A program made the translations under genes and the position numbers. 12,657 nt of DNA from an uncultured Duganella sp. (GTDB taxonomy: Bacteria; Pseudomonadota; Gammaproteobacteria; Burkholderiales; Burkholderiaceae): the NCBI GenBank assembly GCA_946482635.1, contig CAMLSG010000160.1, positions 1 to 12,657 of the forward strand, read 5' to 3'. Shown one piece after another: positions 1 through 7,652 of the stretch (the stretch's first letter is position 1; every line of letters begins with the position of its first letter). Below the pieces are notes generated by a model that worked only from the letters and a program-made list of their open reading frames with translations, did not search any database and was not told the DNA's origin.

Positions 1-1055
1 GCTGCCTTCGAAGAGGACTGCAACAGGCGTCCCAGCGGTACTTCAATCCAGCGATGGAATGCAGCGCCGGCGGCCAGGCTGGCGCCCCAGGCTGCCAGCA
101 TGCCGGCGCCTTGCAGCACAGGGTCGGCAGGCACGAAGCGGGTAAAGGCGGCATTCACCAGCAGGCAGACCGGGAAATGGATCAGGAATACCGAATACGA
201 GGTACGGGCCAACGAATTGACGACTGCCAGCAGGCGGCCGCCGCCACTGAATTCCATGCGGCCGCAGATCACCAGCGCACACGCCACCATCATGGCCAGC
301 GCCAGGCGGCTGCGGAAGTTCACGGCCAGCGCCACCAGCGCCGGCAGGAAGATCGCTGCCTGCACCAGCACTGCACCGCGCGTCTTGCGGCGCGGGTCGC
401 CGGCCCACCATGCGGCCAGGCCAAGGCTGTAGCTGCCGAAGAAGTACGGCCCCCAGTTGTCCCAGTCGGAATCGAGGTTGAAGTGCAGCAGGGACAGCAT
501 GCTGCCGATGGCGACCATGCTGGGCACCAGCCATGCACGGCGCACCGGGCCGCTGATGCGGGCGGCCAGCCACAGGATGGCTACGACCATTGCGTACAGC
601 TGGAAATCAATGGCAACGTACCAGGCGCCTGCGGACAGCGACGGGAAGCCAAGTACGCCATGCGCCAGCACGGCATGCGCCGCGAGCTGGCCCACTGTCG
701 CCGGGTCGGAAATGGAATGATGGTCCATCCACTGGCTCGCCAGCATCGACGCTACCGCGGCGATCAGGGTGGCGGCGATGAATGGCGGCGCCAGCTTGGC
801 GTAGCGGCGCCAGACCGCACCCAGAGGGTCGACCATCACCGGCTGTGCGCTTGGCGCCAGCGATTTGGCGGCCAGGAAGCCGCCAACCACCAGGAACACT
901 TGCACGGCAATGCGCGCGCTGCCTGCCAGCCAGTCGATCAGGTCTGGCAGGATGAGCCGCACGTGGTCGGCCATGGGGCCGTAGAACGCGAGGTGGTGCA
1001 ACACAATTAGCTGTGCTGCAACAGCCTTTAATAAATTGATCACGCCATACTTCAT
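1..1055 (-). CDS. Acyltransferase-3 / OpgC-like membrane acyltransferase (3' end cut by window)
   Basis: Reading the minus strand from ATG at 1055 gives an uninterrupted frame of 351 codons that runs off the window at base 1. An in-frame TAG lies five codons upstream, so this is the only possible ATG start. No strong Shine-Dalgarno is visible. The protein is a string of hydrophobic helices typical of the acyltransferase-3 family (integral membrane enzymes that O-acylate cell-surface glycans or similar acceptors). Family landmarks seen: VLHHLAFYG near the N-terminus (His20/His21, the usual catalytic His region), SVFLIHFPV at about 288-296, and HRWIEVP at 334-340, matching the C-terminal H-x-x-I-E-x-P signature. 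Because that last motif is reached, only a short tail is probably missing. The substrate cannot be told. It lies 92 nt downstream of the FemAB-like gene on the same strand and may be co-transcribed with it. Confidence 0.88.
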   Translation of the reverse strand, partial: MKYGVINLLKAVAAQLIVLHHLAFYGPMADHVRLILPDLIDWLAGSARIAVQVFLVVGGFLAAKSLAPSAQPVMVDPLGAVWRRYAKLAPPFIAATLIAAVASMLASQWMDHHSISDPATVGQLAAHAVLAHGVLGFPSLSAGAWYVAIDFQLYAMVVAILWLAARISGPVRRAWLVPSMVAIGSMLSLLHFNLDSDWDNWGPYFFGSYSLGLAAWWAGDPRRKTRGAVLVQAAIFLPALVALAVNFRSRLALAMMVACALVICGRMEFSGGGRLLAVVNSLARTSYSVFLIHFPVCLLVNAAFTRFVPADPVLQGAGMLAAWGASLAAGAAFHRWIEVPLGRLLQSSSKA

Positions 1056-1147
1056 TACATCTGCTGCCGACTATGCAAAAGGTCGACATGATAACCGAGC
1101 TCAGCAGATTAGAGGCGCGCGCCTAGCACTCCGTAAGTAACCAGATG
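1056..1147. other. Intergenic gap between the two minus-strand transferase genes
   Basis: This 92-nt gap contains a perfect 12-bp palindrome, AGGCGCGCGCCT at 1113-1124, and a 7-bp inverted repeat TCTGCTG (1060-1066) / CAGCAGA (1102-1108). There is no T-run after either on the minus strand, so neither reads as an intrinsic terminator. No convincing promoter is seen, which is compatible with read-through from the FemAB-like gene into the acyltransferase gene. Confidence 0.4.
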
Positions 1148-2371
1148 TTACGCAGCCTTGCCCTCAGCCTTCTTGAACGGGCTGCGGTCCGGGGCGTCAT
1201 CGTGGTCGATATTCAACAAAAGATGCTTGATCACCTTGTTCATCAGCGGCTGGCGGTGGCGGATCAATACGCCGAACGTTTCCGGACGGGCGCCCAGCGC
1301 GGCTTTCGGCTCCAGCGCGGTGCGGCCGAACGAAACGCGCTTGCAGCCCAGGCCAATGGCGTCGGCAATGCCGGCGTGCAGCAGGCGCAGGTAGATCGGC
1401 AGGTCGGCCGCGGCAGCGCGGTCAAAACCGATGTGGAAGGCAATCGCCGTCTCGCCGTCGGCGATGGTGACCAGGAAGCCCAGCATCTTTCCTTCGCGTT
1501 TGAGCACGCTGCAGCGGAAGCGCTCCCCTGCCGCTTCCTGCAGCGCCGGGAAATACTCAGGCAGCAGCTCGAACGGGCGGAAGCCGGCGTTCACCTGCAC
1601 CGCTTTGTACAGGGCGTGGATCTCGTCCTGCATTGCATCCATATCGGTGAAGTGCTCCACCGTGCATTGCGCCGCTTCGATCGGCTTCAGGATGCCGTTG
1701 CGGACATTGGCCCGGTACTTCGACGCCAGGCTGGCCAGGTAGTCGTCGTAGCTTTTCCAGTCGTCGCCCAGCGTGAGCACCATGTTCGGCTCCGTTTCCA
1801 CGAAACGGTAGCTAAGGTTCTTGAGGAAGGCTGCATCTTCAACCTGCGGGCCGTGCAAGTCCTTGATCATGACGAAGTTGGCCGAACCGGCCAGCTTTTC
1901 CGCCTGCCGCACGCGGTACAGCACTTCGGCCACGCCGTGCCACGCCAGTTCCGCATCGACGCCGGGGGCAATCGCGATGCCGTGCTGGCCGAAGGTCAGC
2001 AGGTTGCCGCAAGTGAGTACGCGCTGGCCCAGGCTCTCGCCCAAAGAACCGAAGGATGTCTTGCTGGCCTGGGCCAGCTTGATGTCGGCGAGCTGCATAT
2101 AGAGTGCGGCAACCGGCTGGTCATCTTCGTACACCAGCGCATAGCGCGGCTCGAGATTGGACGGCAGCACGTTTTCCAGCGATTGCAGGTAACCGTGGGA
2201 CAGGAAGAAACCCGATTGGGCCGTGAGCCCTTTCCATGCGTGGGCGTCGAGCATGCCGATGGAGTCGGCAATGGCGTAGCGCAGTTGGGCGGGGCCGCGC
2301 AGGCGCTTGCGCACTTCGCGGCGTTCGGACAGGGCGGTTTTGACGGAGCGCAGTTTTTGCTGGATCTTCAT
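1148..2371 (-). CDS. FemAB/GNAT-like N-acyltransferase (407 aa)
   Basis: The 407-residue soluble protein has two GNAT-like halves. The N-terminal half contains FFLSHGYLQSLE followed by LVYEDDQPVAALYMQ, the layout of FemAB-like/DUF482 proteins. The C-terminal half contains SYDDYLASLASKYRANVRN, then an alpha/beta stretch (RFRCSVLKREGKMLGFLVTI) and IYLRLLHAGIADAIGLGC, like the Acetyltransf_6 (BioF2-like) fold. Such proteins transfer acyl or aminoacyl groups, often in peptidoglycan or exopolysaccharide metabolism; the substrate here is unknown. I chose ATG 2371 (MKIQQKLRS) over the TTG at 2401, which would add ten residues without homologous look. A TATATT on the minus strand (2400-2405) could be the -10 box but has only a poor -35. 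It is divergent from the LysR gene and in line with the acyltransferase downstream. Confidence 0.8.
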   Translation of the reverse strand: MKIQQKLRSVKTALSERREVRKRLRGPAQLRYAIADSIGMLDAHAWKGLTAQSGFFLSHGYLQSLENVLPSNLEPRYALVYEDDQPVAALYMQLADIKLAQASKTSFGSLGESLGQRVLTCGNLLTFGQHGIAIAPGVDAELAWHGVAEVLYRVRQAEKLAGSANFVMIKDLHGPQVEDAAFLKNLSYRFVETEPNMVLTLGDDWKSYDDYLASLASKYRANVRNGILKPIEAAQCTVEHFTDMDAMQDEIHALYKAVQVNAGFRPFELLPEYFPALQEAAGERFRCSVLKREGKMLGFLVTIADGETAIAFHIGFDRAAAADLPIYLRLLHAGIADAIGLGCKRVSFGRTALEPKAALGARPETFGVLIRHRQPLMNKVIKHLLLNIDHDDAPDRSPFKKAEGKAA

Positions 2372-2462
2372 CGTTACAAAATTAGCAATTGGACGGCGCA
2401 ATATAACACGAGCTGCATTGTGCTGATTAAGTTAAAGGAAGCCACAATATGCATCCAATCGA

Positions 2463-2489
2463 CAAATTGGCAACACCGATACCAATTTG
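2463..2489. promoter_or_regulatory. Inverted-repeat operator candidate for the LysR-type regulator
   Basis: CAAATTGG (2463-2470) and CCAATTTG (2482-2489) are perfect 8-bp inverted arms separated by 11 nt. Extra half-sites of the same sense lie at 2455-2459 (CCAAT) and 2505-2509 (CCAAT); CCAATCGAC occurs twice, at 2455-2463 and 2505-2513. LysR-type regulators commonly bind such dyads next to their own promoter. That this LysR protein binds here is inference. Confidence 0.5.
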
Positions 2490-2497
2490 AACATGAT
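2468..2497 (+). promoter_or_regulatory. Possible lysR promoter overlapping the operator dyad
   Basis: TTGGCA (2468-2473) matches the -35 consensus in five of six positions. It is followed after 18 nt by CATGAT (2492-2497), a four-of-six -10. A start near 2504 would leave a leader of about 25 nt containing the Shine-Dalgarno AAAGG at 2517-2521. The promoter overlaps both arms of the inverted repeat, which would fit autorepression. The -10 is weak, so this is a candidate only. Confidence 0.35.
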
Positions 2498-2528
2498 AAA
2501 AATGCCAATCGACCCGAAAGGCAATGCA

Positions 2529-3527
2529 ATGACTGCTCCCAATCCGAACTGGTACCTGCGCGCGCGGCTCAAGACCCGCCAGCTCCTGCTGTTGATCGCC
2601 ATCGACGACGCGGGCAATATCCTGCGCGCCGCCGAGGCGCTTTGCATGACGCAGCCGGCAGCCTCGAAGCAGCTCAAGGAGCTGGAGGACATGCTTGGCA
2701 TCGCCCTGTTCGAGCGCCATCCGCGCGGCATGGTGCCCACCATCTACGGCGAAAGCATGATCCGCCACGCGCGCATGGCCTTGAGCAGCCTGGCGCGGGC
2801 GCATGAGGATATCGTGGCGCTCAAGGCCGGCCTGGCGGGACAGGTCGATGTGGGCAGCATCATGACGCCGGCATTGAGCCTGCTGCCGCGTGCCATCACG
2901 CGCATCAAGCAGCAAGTGCCGCAACTGCGCATCGGCGTGCAGATCGAGTCGAGCAACGAACTACTGGAGCGCCTGCAGCGCGGCACGCTCGATTTCCTGC
3001 TGGCGCGCCTTACCGGTTTCCACGATTGTGCAGAACTGCAGTATGAGGAGCTGGCGCCGGAACCGGTGGTGGTGGTGGCTCGGGCCGGCCATCCTCTGGC
3101 CGACCGTTGCGAACTCACTTTGCATGACCTGGTGCAGGCGCCGTGGATTACGCCGCCACCCGGCAGCATCCTGCGCCAGCGCTTCGACCAGTTGTTCCAT
3201 AACGCCGGACTTGAACCGCCTGCCGACATCGTCGACACCAGCGAAATTGTCCTGATCACCAGCATGCTGCAAATGAGCGATGCGCTGAACGTTATGTCGG
3301 CGGACGTAGCGCGGCGCTACGAGGAATTGGGAATGCTGGCGATCCTGCCGCTTGAGCTGGACTGCCGCATGGACCCTTTCGGCATCATCCGCAGGCGGGA
3401 CAGCGTGCTGTCGCCGGGAGCCGAACTGCTGCTGGATGCGATCCGGCGCGAGGCGTCGGTGCAGCCCGCGCTACAGCCGGCGCCAATGCCTGCAATGTAT
3501 AACCTGTACGACATAGCTGTCGCCTAA
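2529..3527 (+). CDS. LysR-family transcriptional regulator (332 aa)
   Basis: The N-terminal winged helix-turn-helix spans about residues 14-73: LKTRQLLLLIAIDDAGNILR, then AAEALCMTQPAASKQLKELE, the characteristic LysR recognition-helix pattern, then LFERHPRGMVPT in the wing. A LysR substrate-binding domain follows (about 100-300), with VDVGSIMTPALSLLPRAI and later FHDCAELQYEELAPEPVVVV. ATG 2529 is preferred because AAAGG (2517-2521) lies 7 nt upstream; earlier in-frame starts (TTG 2487, ATG 2493, ATG 2502) overlap the operator dyad and lack a Shine-Dalgarno. The style resembles LysR proteins linked to sugar use (GbpR-like), but I would not assign a symbol. It lies 68 nt before the GH97 gene in the same direction, so it probably regulates the glycosidase/receptor genes and may be partly co-transcribed with them. 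The inducer is unknown. Confidence 0.93.
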   Translation: MTAPNPNWYLRARLKTRQLLLLIAIDDAGNILRAAEALCMTQPAASKQLKELEDMLGIALFERHPRGMVPTIYGESMIRHARMALSSLARAHEDIVALKAGLAGQVDVGSIMTPALSLLPRAITRIKQQVPQLRIGVQIESSNELLERLQRGTLDFLLARLTGFHDCAELQYEELAPEPVVVVARAGHPLADRCELTLHDLVQAPWITPPPGSILRQRFDQLFHNAGLEPPADIVDTSEIVLITSMLQMSDALNVMSADVARRYEELGMLAILPLELDCRMDPFGIIRRRDSVLSPGAELLLDAIRREASVQPALQPAPMPAMYNLYDIAVA

Positions 3528-3548
3528 AAAGTCATTGGATCGGCAACC

Positions 3549-3569
3549 GCCCATGCGCATAGCATGGGC
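3549..3569 (+). other. Perfect hairpin upstream of the GH97 gene
   Basis: GCCCATGC (3549-3556), loop GCATA (3557-3561), GCATGGGC (3562-3569): an 8-bp perfect stem with a 5-nt loop. It ends 16 nt before the GGAGA Shine-Dalgarno. No T-run follows, so it is not an intrinsic terminator for the LysR gene. It could be a 5' leader structure or a DNA operator. The rest of the 68-nt gap shows only an ATTGG at 3534-3538, like the half-sites before the LysR gene, and no good promoter. Confidence 0.55.
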
Positions 3570-3585
3570 CGGCACACCCATATCC

Positions 3586-3598
3586 GGAGACCTCCTTG
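3586..3598 (+). promoter_or_regulatory. Shine-Dalgarno pointing to a TTG start for GH97
   Basis: GGAGA (3586-3590) lies 5 nt before TTG at 3596 but 14 nt before ATG at 3605. The next two genes have GGAGA 5 nt (ATG 5565) and 4 nt (ATG 7699) before their starts, so local spacing favours the TTG. Confidence 0.55.
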
Positions 3599-5554
3599 AA
3601 CCATATGTCCCTCGCACGCCGCCTGGCTGGCGCGCTGCTTCTGATCGCGCCGCTGGCAAGCCAAGCCGCGCGCCAGCTTGAACTCAGCTCGCCCGACCGC
3701 CAACTGCGCGTAACCATCGATACCAGCGAACGGCTGGCCTTTGCTGTCAGCCATCGCGGCACCGAACTGGTGCTGCCGACACCGATCGGCATGACCCTTG
3801 CCGGTATCGGCACCCTGGGCGACAAGCCGCGCCTGACCGGCCAGCAGCGCCGCAGCGTCGATGCGATCGTGCGCCCGGTGGTGGCGCAGAAGTCCCGCGA
3901 AGTGCGCGACCATTACAATGCCCTGCAGCTCGACTTCGCCGGCGGCTATGCATTGGAAGTGCGCGCTTATGACGAAGGCATCGCCTATCGCTTCCGCACT
4001 TCCCTGCCCGGCCAGGTCACGGTGGAGGACGAACTGGCTGGCATCAACCTGCGGCCGCAGGATACCTTGTACTGGCCTCAGGAAAAGTCGATGCAGTCGC
4101 ATAACGAGCACTATTACCAGGTGCTGACCATCGGCGATGCGGCCGGCAAGCTGGTCGGCGTGCCGGCTCTGGTGCAGAACGGCGGCATGCACCTGGTGTT
4201 CACCGAATCCGGGCTGCGGGACTATCCGGGCCTGTACCTGCACGGCGAGCCGGCTGGCTTGCGCGCCATGTTCCCGAAAGTGGCTCTGGCCGAAACGGCG
4301 CGCGACGACCGCAATGTGCCGGTCACGCAGGAAGCGCCATACATCGCGCGCACTGAAGGCAAGCGCACCTACCCGTGGCGCATCCTGGGCATTTCTGCCG
4401 ATGCCGGCGGCCAGCTGCTGAACCAGATGCCCTACCTGCTGGCCGAACCGCAAGCGCTGAAAGAAACCACCTGGATCAAGCCGGGCAAGGTGGCCTGGGA
4501 CTGGTACAACGGCAACAAGCTGTATGGGGTGCCGTTCAAGTCCGGCCTCGACACCCGCACCTACCGCCACTACATCGATTTCGCGGCCGACAACGGCCTT
4601 GAGTACGTCATCATGGATGAAGGCTGGTACAAGCTGGGCGACCTGCTAGCCGTCAAGCCGGAGATCGACATGCCCGAGCTGATGGCGTATGCGAAGCAGC
4701 GCGGCGTCGGCATCATCCTGTGGGTGTCGTGGAAAACACTCGATACACAGATGACGGCGGCGCTCGACCAGTTCGCACGCTGGGGCGCGGCCGGCATCAA
4801 GGTCGACTTCATGCAGCGTTCCGACCAGTGGATGGTGAACTGGTACGAGCGCGTGGCGCGCGAAGCGGCGGCACGCAGGCTGCTGGTGGACTTCCACGGC
4901 AGCTTCAAGCCCAGCGGCCTGCAGCGCACCTGGCCCAACGTGCTTACCTTCGAAGGCGTGAAAGGCCTGGAAAACAATAAGTGGAGCGACAGGCAGACGC
5001 CTGAGCATGACGTCACCCTGCCCTTCATCCGCATGTTCGCCGGCCCAGTCGATTACACGCCCGGCGCGATGAGCAACGCGCACCGCAAGGACTTCGTCGC
5101 CAGTTTCGACCGCCCCATGAGCCAGGGCACGCGTGCGCACCAGCTGGCGATGTACATGATCTACGAGAGCCCGCTGCAGATGCTGGCCGACAGCCCTTCG
5201 CAATACCGCGCCAACCCTTCCTCGCTGGAATTCATCCGCCAGGTGCCGGTGGAATGGGACGAAAGCCGCGTGCTGCACGCCCAGCTTGGCCGCTACGTCG
5301 CCATGGCCCGCCGCCGCGGCGATACCTGGTATGTCGGCGCCATGACCGGCGCCGACGGCCGCGACCTGGAACTGGACCTGTCCTTCCTCGGCGACGGCAA
5401 CTACCAGGTGGACAGCATGGAAGACGGGCCGAATGCCGGCGTGTTTGCCACCGACGTGCAGAAAGGCAGCGCCAGCGTCACGCGCAGCAGCCGCTTGACG
5501 ATGCACCTGGCGCCGGGCGGCGGCTGGGCTGCAATCATCCGCAAGACGAAATAA
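3596..5554 (+). CDS. GH97 glycoside hydrolase, retaining alpha-galactosidase type (652 aa, secreted)
   Basis: A signal peptide (ARRLAGALLLIAPLASQA, cleavage near residues 24-25) implies periplasmic or exported enzyme. Domains follow the GH97 order: N-terminal beta-sandwich (about 28-280), (beta/alpha)8 barrel (about 285-550, opening with WIKPGKVAWDWYNGNK) and C-terminal beta domain (about 553-652). Length is usual for the family. GH97 contains inverting alpha-glucosidases (SusB) and retaining alpha-galactosidases. Here GIKVDFM places Asp404 at the nucleophile position of the retaining group, and GLENNKW places Glu459, 55 residues later. From memory, the Bacteroides retaining enzyme BtGH97b uses Asp415 and Glu470, the same spacing. 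SusB-type enzymes lack this Asp. An alpha-galactosidase or related retaining alpha-glycosidase is therefore likely; the exact substrate is inference. The start is TTG 3596 by Shine-Dalgarno spacing, or ATG 3605. It is tightly coupled to the next gene. Confidence 0.93.
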   Translation: MNHMSLARRLAGALLLIAPLASQAARQLELSSPDRQLRVTIDTSERLAFAVSHRGTELVLPTPIGMTLAGIGTLGDKPRLTGQQRRSVDAIVRPVVAQKSREVRDHYNALQLDFAGGYALEVRAYDEGIAYRFRTSLPGQVTVEDELAGINLRPQDTLYWPQEKSMQSHNEHYYQVLTIGDAAGKLVGVPALVQNGGMHLVFTESGLRDYPGLYLHGEPAGLRAMFPKVALAETARDDRNVPVTQEAPYIARTEGKRTYPWRILGISADAGGQLLNQMPYLLAEPQALKETTWIKPGKVAWDWYNGNKLYGVPFKSGLDTRTYRHYIDFAADNGLEYVIMDEGWYKLGDLLAVKPEIDMPELMAYAKQRGVGIILWVSWKTLDTQMTAALDQFARWGAAGIKVDFMQRSDQWMVNWYERVAREAAARRLLVDFHGSFKPSGLQRTWPNVLTFEGVKGLENNKWSDRQTPEHDVTLPFIRMFAGPVDYTPGAMSNAHRKDFVASFDRPMSQGTRAHQLAMYMIYESPLQMLADSPSQYRANPSSLEFIRQVPVEWDESRVLHAQLGRYVAMARRRGDTWYVGAMTGADGRDLELDLSFLGDGNYQVDSMEDGPNAGVFATDVQKGSASVTRSSRLTMHLAPGGGWAAIIRKTK

Positions 5555-5564
5555 GGAGACACAG

Positions 5565-7577
5565 ATGCAATGCATGACCCGCCCTCGCGCGGCCATCTTC
5601 GCTGTCGCGCTGCTGGCCGCCGGCCTGGCGCACGCCGCGCCGCCAGCATTTACGCCGCGCTGGCAGATTGACGGCGACGCCATTCGCTGGCAGGTGAAAG
5701 ACGTTCACCGCGACCAGCTCGAAATGAGCGGCCGCCAGGTCTCGGCCGTAATCGATTACGGCAGCCAGGCCGATGGCTCGCTGCTTCTGTCGCGCACCGT
5801 GGTGTGGCCGATGCTGCGCACCATTCCCGACGACACCCATGCCAGCCTGATTCGCAAATTCGGTGCGGAAGCCTCGCCGGCGATCGCTGTCGACGGAAAG
5901 CCCGTTAGCGCCGAACGCTTGCAGCAAGTACGCTTCGACGGCCGCCTTGCGCTGCGCTCGGAGCTGTCGCCAGGCCTGGTGCTGACACGCACCCTCACGC
6001 CGTCGCCCAGCGAACCGGCATTGGTGGAACGCCTGGAGCTGTTGAACACGGGCTCCGTCGCGCGGCGCTACAGCATCGGTGCGCAGGAACAAAGCGAGAC
6101 CACGCCGGCGGAACGCGGCACCCACGGCGCCTACGTGGTCGAAGTCCGCTCGCCCGCACGAGAAGGCAAACTGGCGCCCGGCGCCCGCATGCACGTCGAC
6201 GTGATCATCAGCGGCCGCCTGCAAAACGAAATGGTGTACGTGGACGGCAGTGAAGCCCTGCAGGACCGCGCTCGCAAGGTTGCGCAATGGCGCGCCAACC
6301 TGGTGCTGGAAACACCCGAGCCGGTGCTTGATGCCATGTTCGCCTTCTCCAAGGTGCGCGCCGCGGAGAGCATCTTCGCCACGCGCGGCGGCCTGCTGCA
6401 CGGTCCGGGCGGCACCCGCTATTACGCAGCCATCTGGGCCAACGACCAGGCGGAATACATCAACCCCTTCTTCCCTTACCTGGGCGACAGCGCCGGCGTA
6501 CAGAGCGCGCTGACCAGCTTCGGCATGTTCGCGCGCTACATGAACGCGGACTACAAGCCGATCCCCTCCTCCATCATCGCCGAGGGACGCAGCTACTGGA
6601 ACGGCGCGGGGGACCGCGGCGACTGCGCCATGATTTCCTATGGGGCCAGCCAGTTCGCGCTGGCACAGGGCGACAGCGGCACCGCGCGCCAGTTGCAGCC
6701 GTTGATCGACTGGTGCCTGGAATTCACGCGCCGCAAGCGCGATGCGCAGGGCATCGTGCACTCGGACAGCGATGAACTGGAGGGCCGCTTCCCGGCTGGC
6801 AAAGCCAACCTGTCGACCAATGTGCTGGCCTACGGCGGCTTGCAAGGCGCAGCACGGCTGGCGGCTTCTCTGGGCGAGGCACAGCGCGCCACAGCGTTGC
6901 GGCAGGAAGCGGATGCGCAGCGCGAAGCCATCGAGCGCTATTTCGGCGCGCGCATGGGCGGCTTCGACACCTACCGCTACTACGAAGGCAACGACAAGCT
7001 GCGCGCCTGGATCGCACTGCCGCTGGCCCTTGGCATCAATGACCGCCAGCGGGGAACGGTCGACGCGCTGCTGTCGCCGCAACTGTGGAGCGAGAACGGC
7101 GTGCTGACCGAAGCCGGCGACAAGACTTTCTGGGACCGCGCCACCTTGTATGCGCTGCGCGGCCTGCTGAAAGCGGGCGAACTGGAACGCACCATGCCCT
7201 ACCTGCGGTACTACTCGGGCCGCCGCCTGCTGGGCGACCACGTGCCTTATGCCGTGGAAGCCTGGCCGGAAGGCCAGCAGCGCCACCTGTCCGCGGAAAG
7301 CGGGCTGTATGCACGGGTGGTGACGGAAGGCCTGTTCGGCATTGAAGCAACCAGCCTGCGCAGCTTCACCATCGCACCGCGCCTGCCGAAAGGCTGGCCG
7401 CGCATGGCCTTGCGGCATATACGCGCCTTCGGTGCAGGCGACGATGGAACCGGCATCGACATCGTCACCACGCGCATACCACGCGGCCAGCGCGTGCTGG
7501 TGACCCTGAACGGAAAGACCCTGCTCGACCAATCCTGGGACGGCAAGGCGCCGCTGCTCGTCACGCTGCCAGGCTAG
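5565..7577 (+). CDS. Secreted six-hairpin ((alpha/alpha)6) glycosidase, family unassigned (670 aa)
   Basis: The start ATG 5565 has AAGGAGA (5553-5559) 5 nt upstream, overlapping the GH97 stop, so the two genes are an operon. The signal peptide is MQCMTRPRAAIFAVALLAAG plus LAHA, with cleavage near residues 24-25. An N-terminal beta domain (about 30-240) precedes an all-helical region (about 250-620) and a short beta tail, the layout of six-hairpin glycosidases such as GH78, GH95, GH63 and GH15 relatives. Acid-rich motifs that could hold catalytic residues are YAAIWANDQAEY (Asp294, Glu297), GRSYWNGAGDRGD (Asp350, Asp353), HSDSDELEGRF (Asp401, Glu404, Glu406) and VEAWPEG (Glu565, Glu569). I cannot place it in a numbered family. 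Its neighbours suggest it trims an oligosaccharide whose alpha-linked residue is removed by the GH97 enzyme. Catalytic role is inference from fold-like pattern and context. Confidence 0.75.
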   Translation: MQCMTRPRAAIFAVALLAAGLAHAAPPAFTPRWQIDGDAIRWQVKDVHRDQLEMSGRQVSAVIDYGSQADGSLLLSRTVVWPMLRTIPDDTHASLIRKFGAEASPAIAVDGKPVSAERLQQVRFDGRLALRSELSPGLVLTRTLTPSPSEPALVERLELLNTGSVARRYSIGAQEQSETTPAERGTHGAYVVEVRSPAREGKLAPGARMHVDVIISGRLQNEMVYVDGSEALQDRARKVAQWRANLVLETPEPVLDAMFAFSKVRAAESIFATRGGLLHGPGGTRYYAAIWANDQAEYINPFFPYLGDSAGVQSALTSFGMFARYMNADYKPIPSSIIAEGRSYWNGAGDRGDCAMISYGASQFALAQGDSGTARQLQPLIDWCLEFTRRKRDAQGIVHSDSDELEGRFPAGKANLSTNVLAYGGLQGAARLAASLGEAQRATALRQEADAQREAIERYFGARMGGFDTYRYYEGNDKLRAWIALPLALGINDRQRGTVDALLSPQLWSENGVLTEAGDKTFWDRATLYALRGLLKAGELERTMPYLRYYSGRRLLGDHVPYAVEAWPEGQQRHLSAESGLYARVVTEGLFGIEATSLRSFTIAPRLPKGWPRMALRHIRAFGAGDDGTGIDIVTTRIPRGQRVLVTLNGKTLLDQSWDGKAPLLVTLPG

Positions 7578-7597
7578 ATATACCTTTTTGGGCATAC

Positions 7598-7627
7598 GTG
7601 GCGAGTAAACATTCAATTGTTCGCCAC
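7598..7627. repeat. Inverted repeat upstream of the TonB receptor gene
   Basis: GTGGCGA (7598-7604) and TCGCCAC (7621-7627) are perfect 7-bp arms around a 16-nt AT-rich spacer. It lies 20 nt after the six-hairpin gene stop. The spacer itself holds AACA and TGTT that could extend the stem with a bulge. No T-run follows. It may be a regulator site for a separate receptor promoter or an mRNA structure; TTGGGC at 7588-7593 is only a weak -35 candidate and no clear -10 is seen. Confidence 0.4.
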
Positions 7628-7652
7628 CACCAAGCTACCTAGCATGTCTCCA

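Noticed and set aside
607..1089. 160-codon minus-strand frame starting upstream of the acyltransferase
   Set aside because: It is out of frame with the acyltransferase reading, which shows hydrophobic helices and family motifs for 351 codons without interruption.
1113..1124. AGGCGCGCGCCT as a terminator or operator
   Set aside because: It has no loop and no T-run; alternating GC palindromes arise easily in GC-rich DNA.
1145..2806. 553-codon open frame on the plus strand across the FemAB-like gene and into the LysR gene
   Set aside because: It overlaps two coherent proteins in other frames and has no domain-like sequence.
3596..5554. GH27/GH36/GH31 alpha-galactosidase instead of GH97
   Set aside because: Domain order, WDWYNGNK-like opening of the barrel and the KVDF / GLENNKW spacing fit GH97.
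3524..5683. Two long minus-strand frames antisense to GH97
   Set aside because: The plus-strand GH97 frame is complete, with catalytic residues and signal peptide; these are shadows.
5535..7616. 693-codon open frame on the minus strand, antisense to the six-hairpin gene
   Set aside because: The plus-strand protein has a signal peptide, Shine-Dalgarno and coherent domains; the antisense translation has none.
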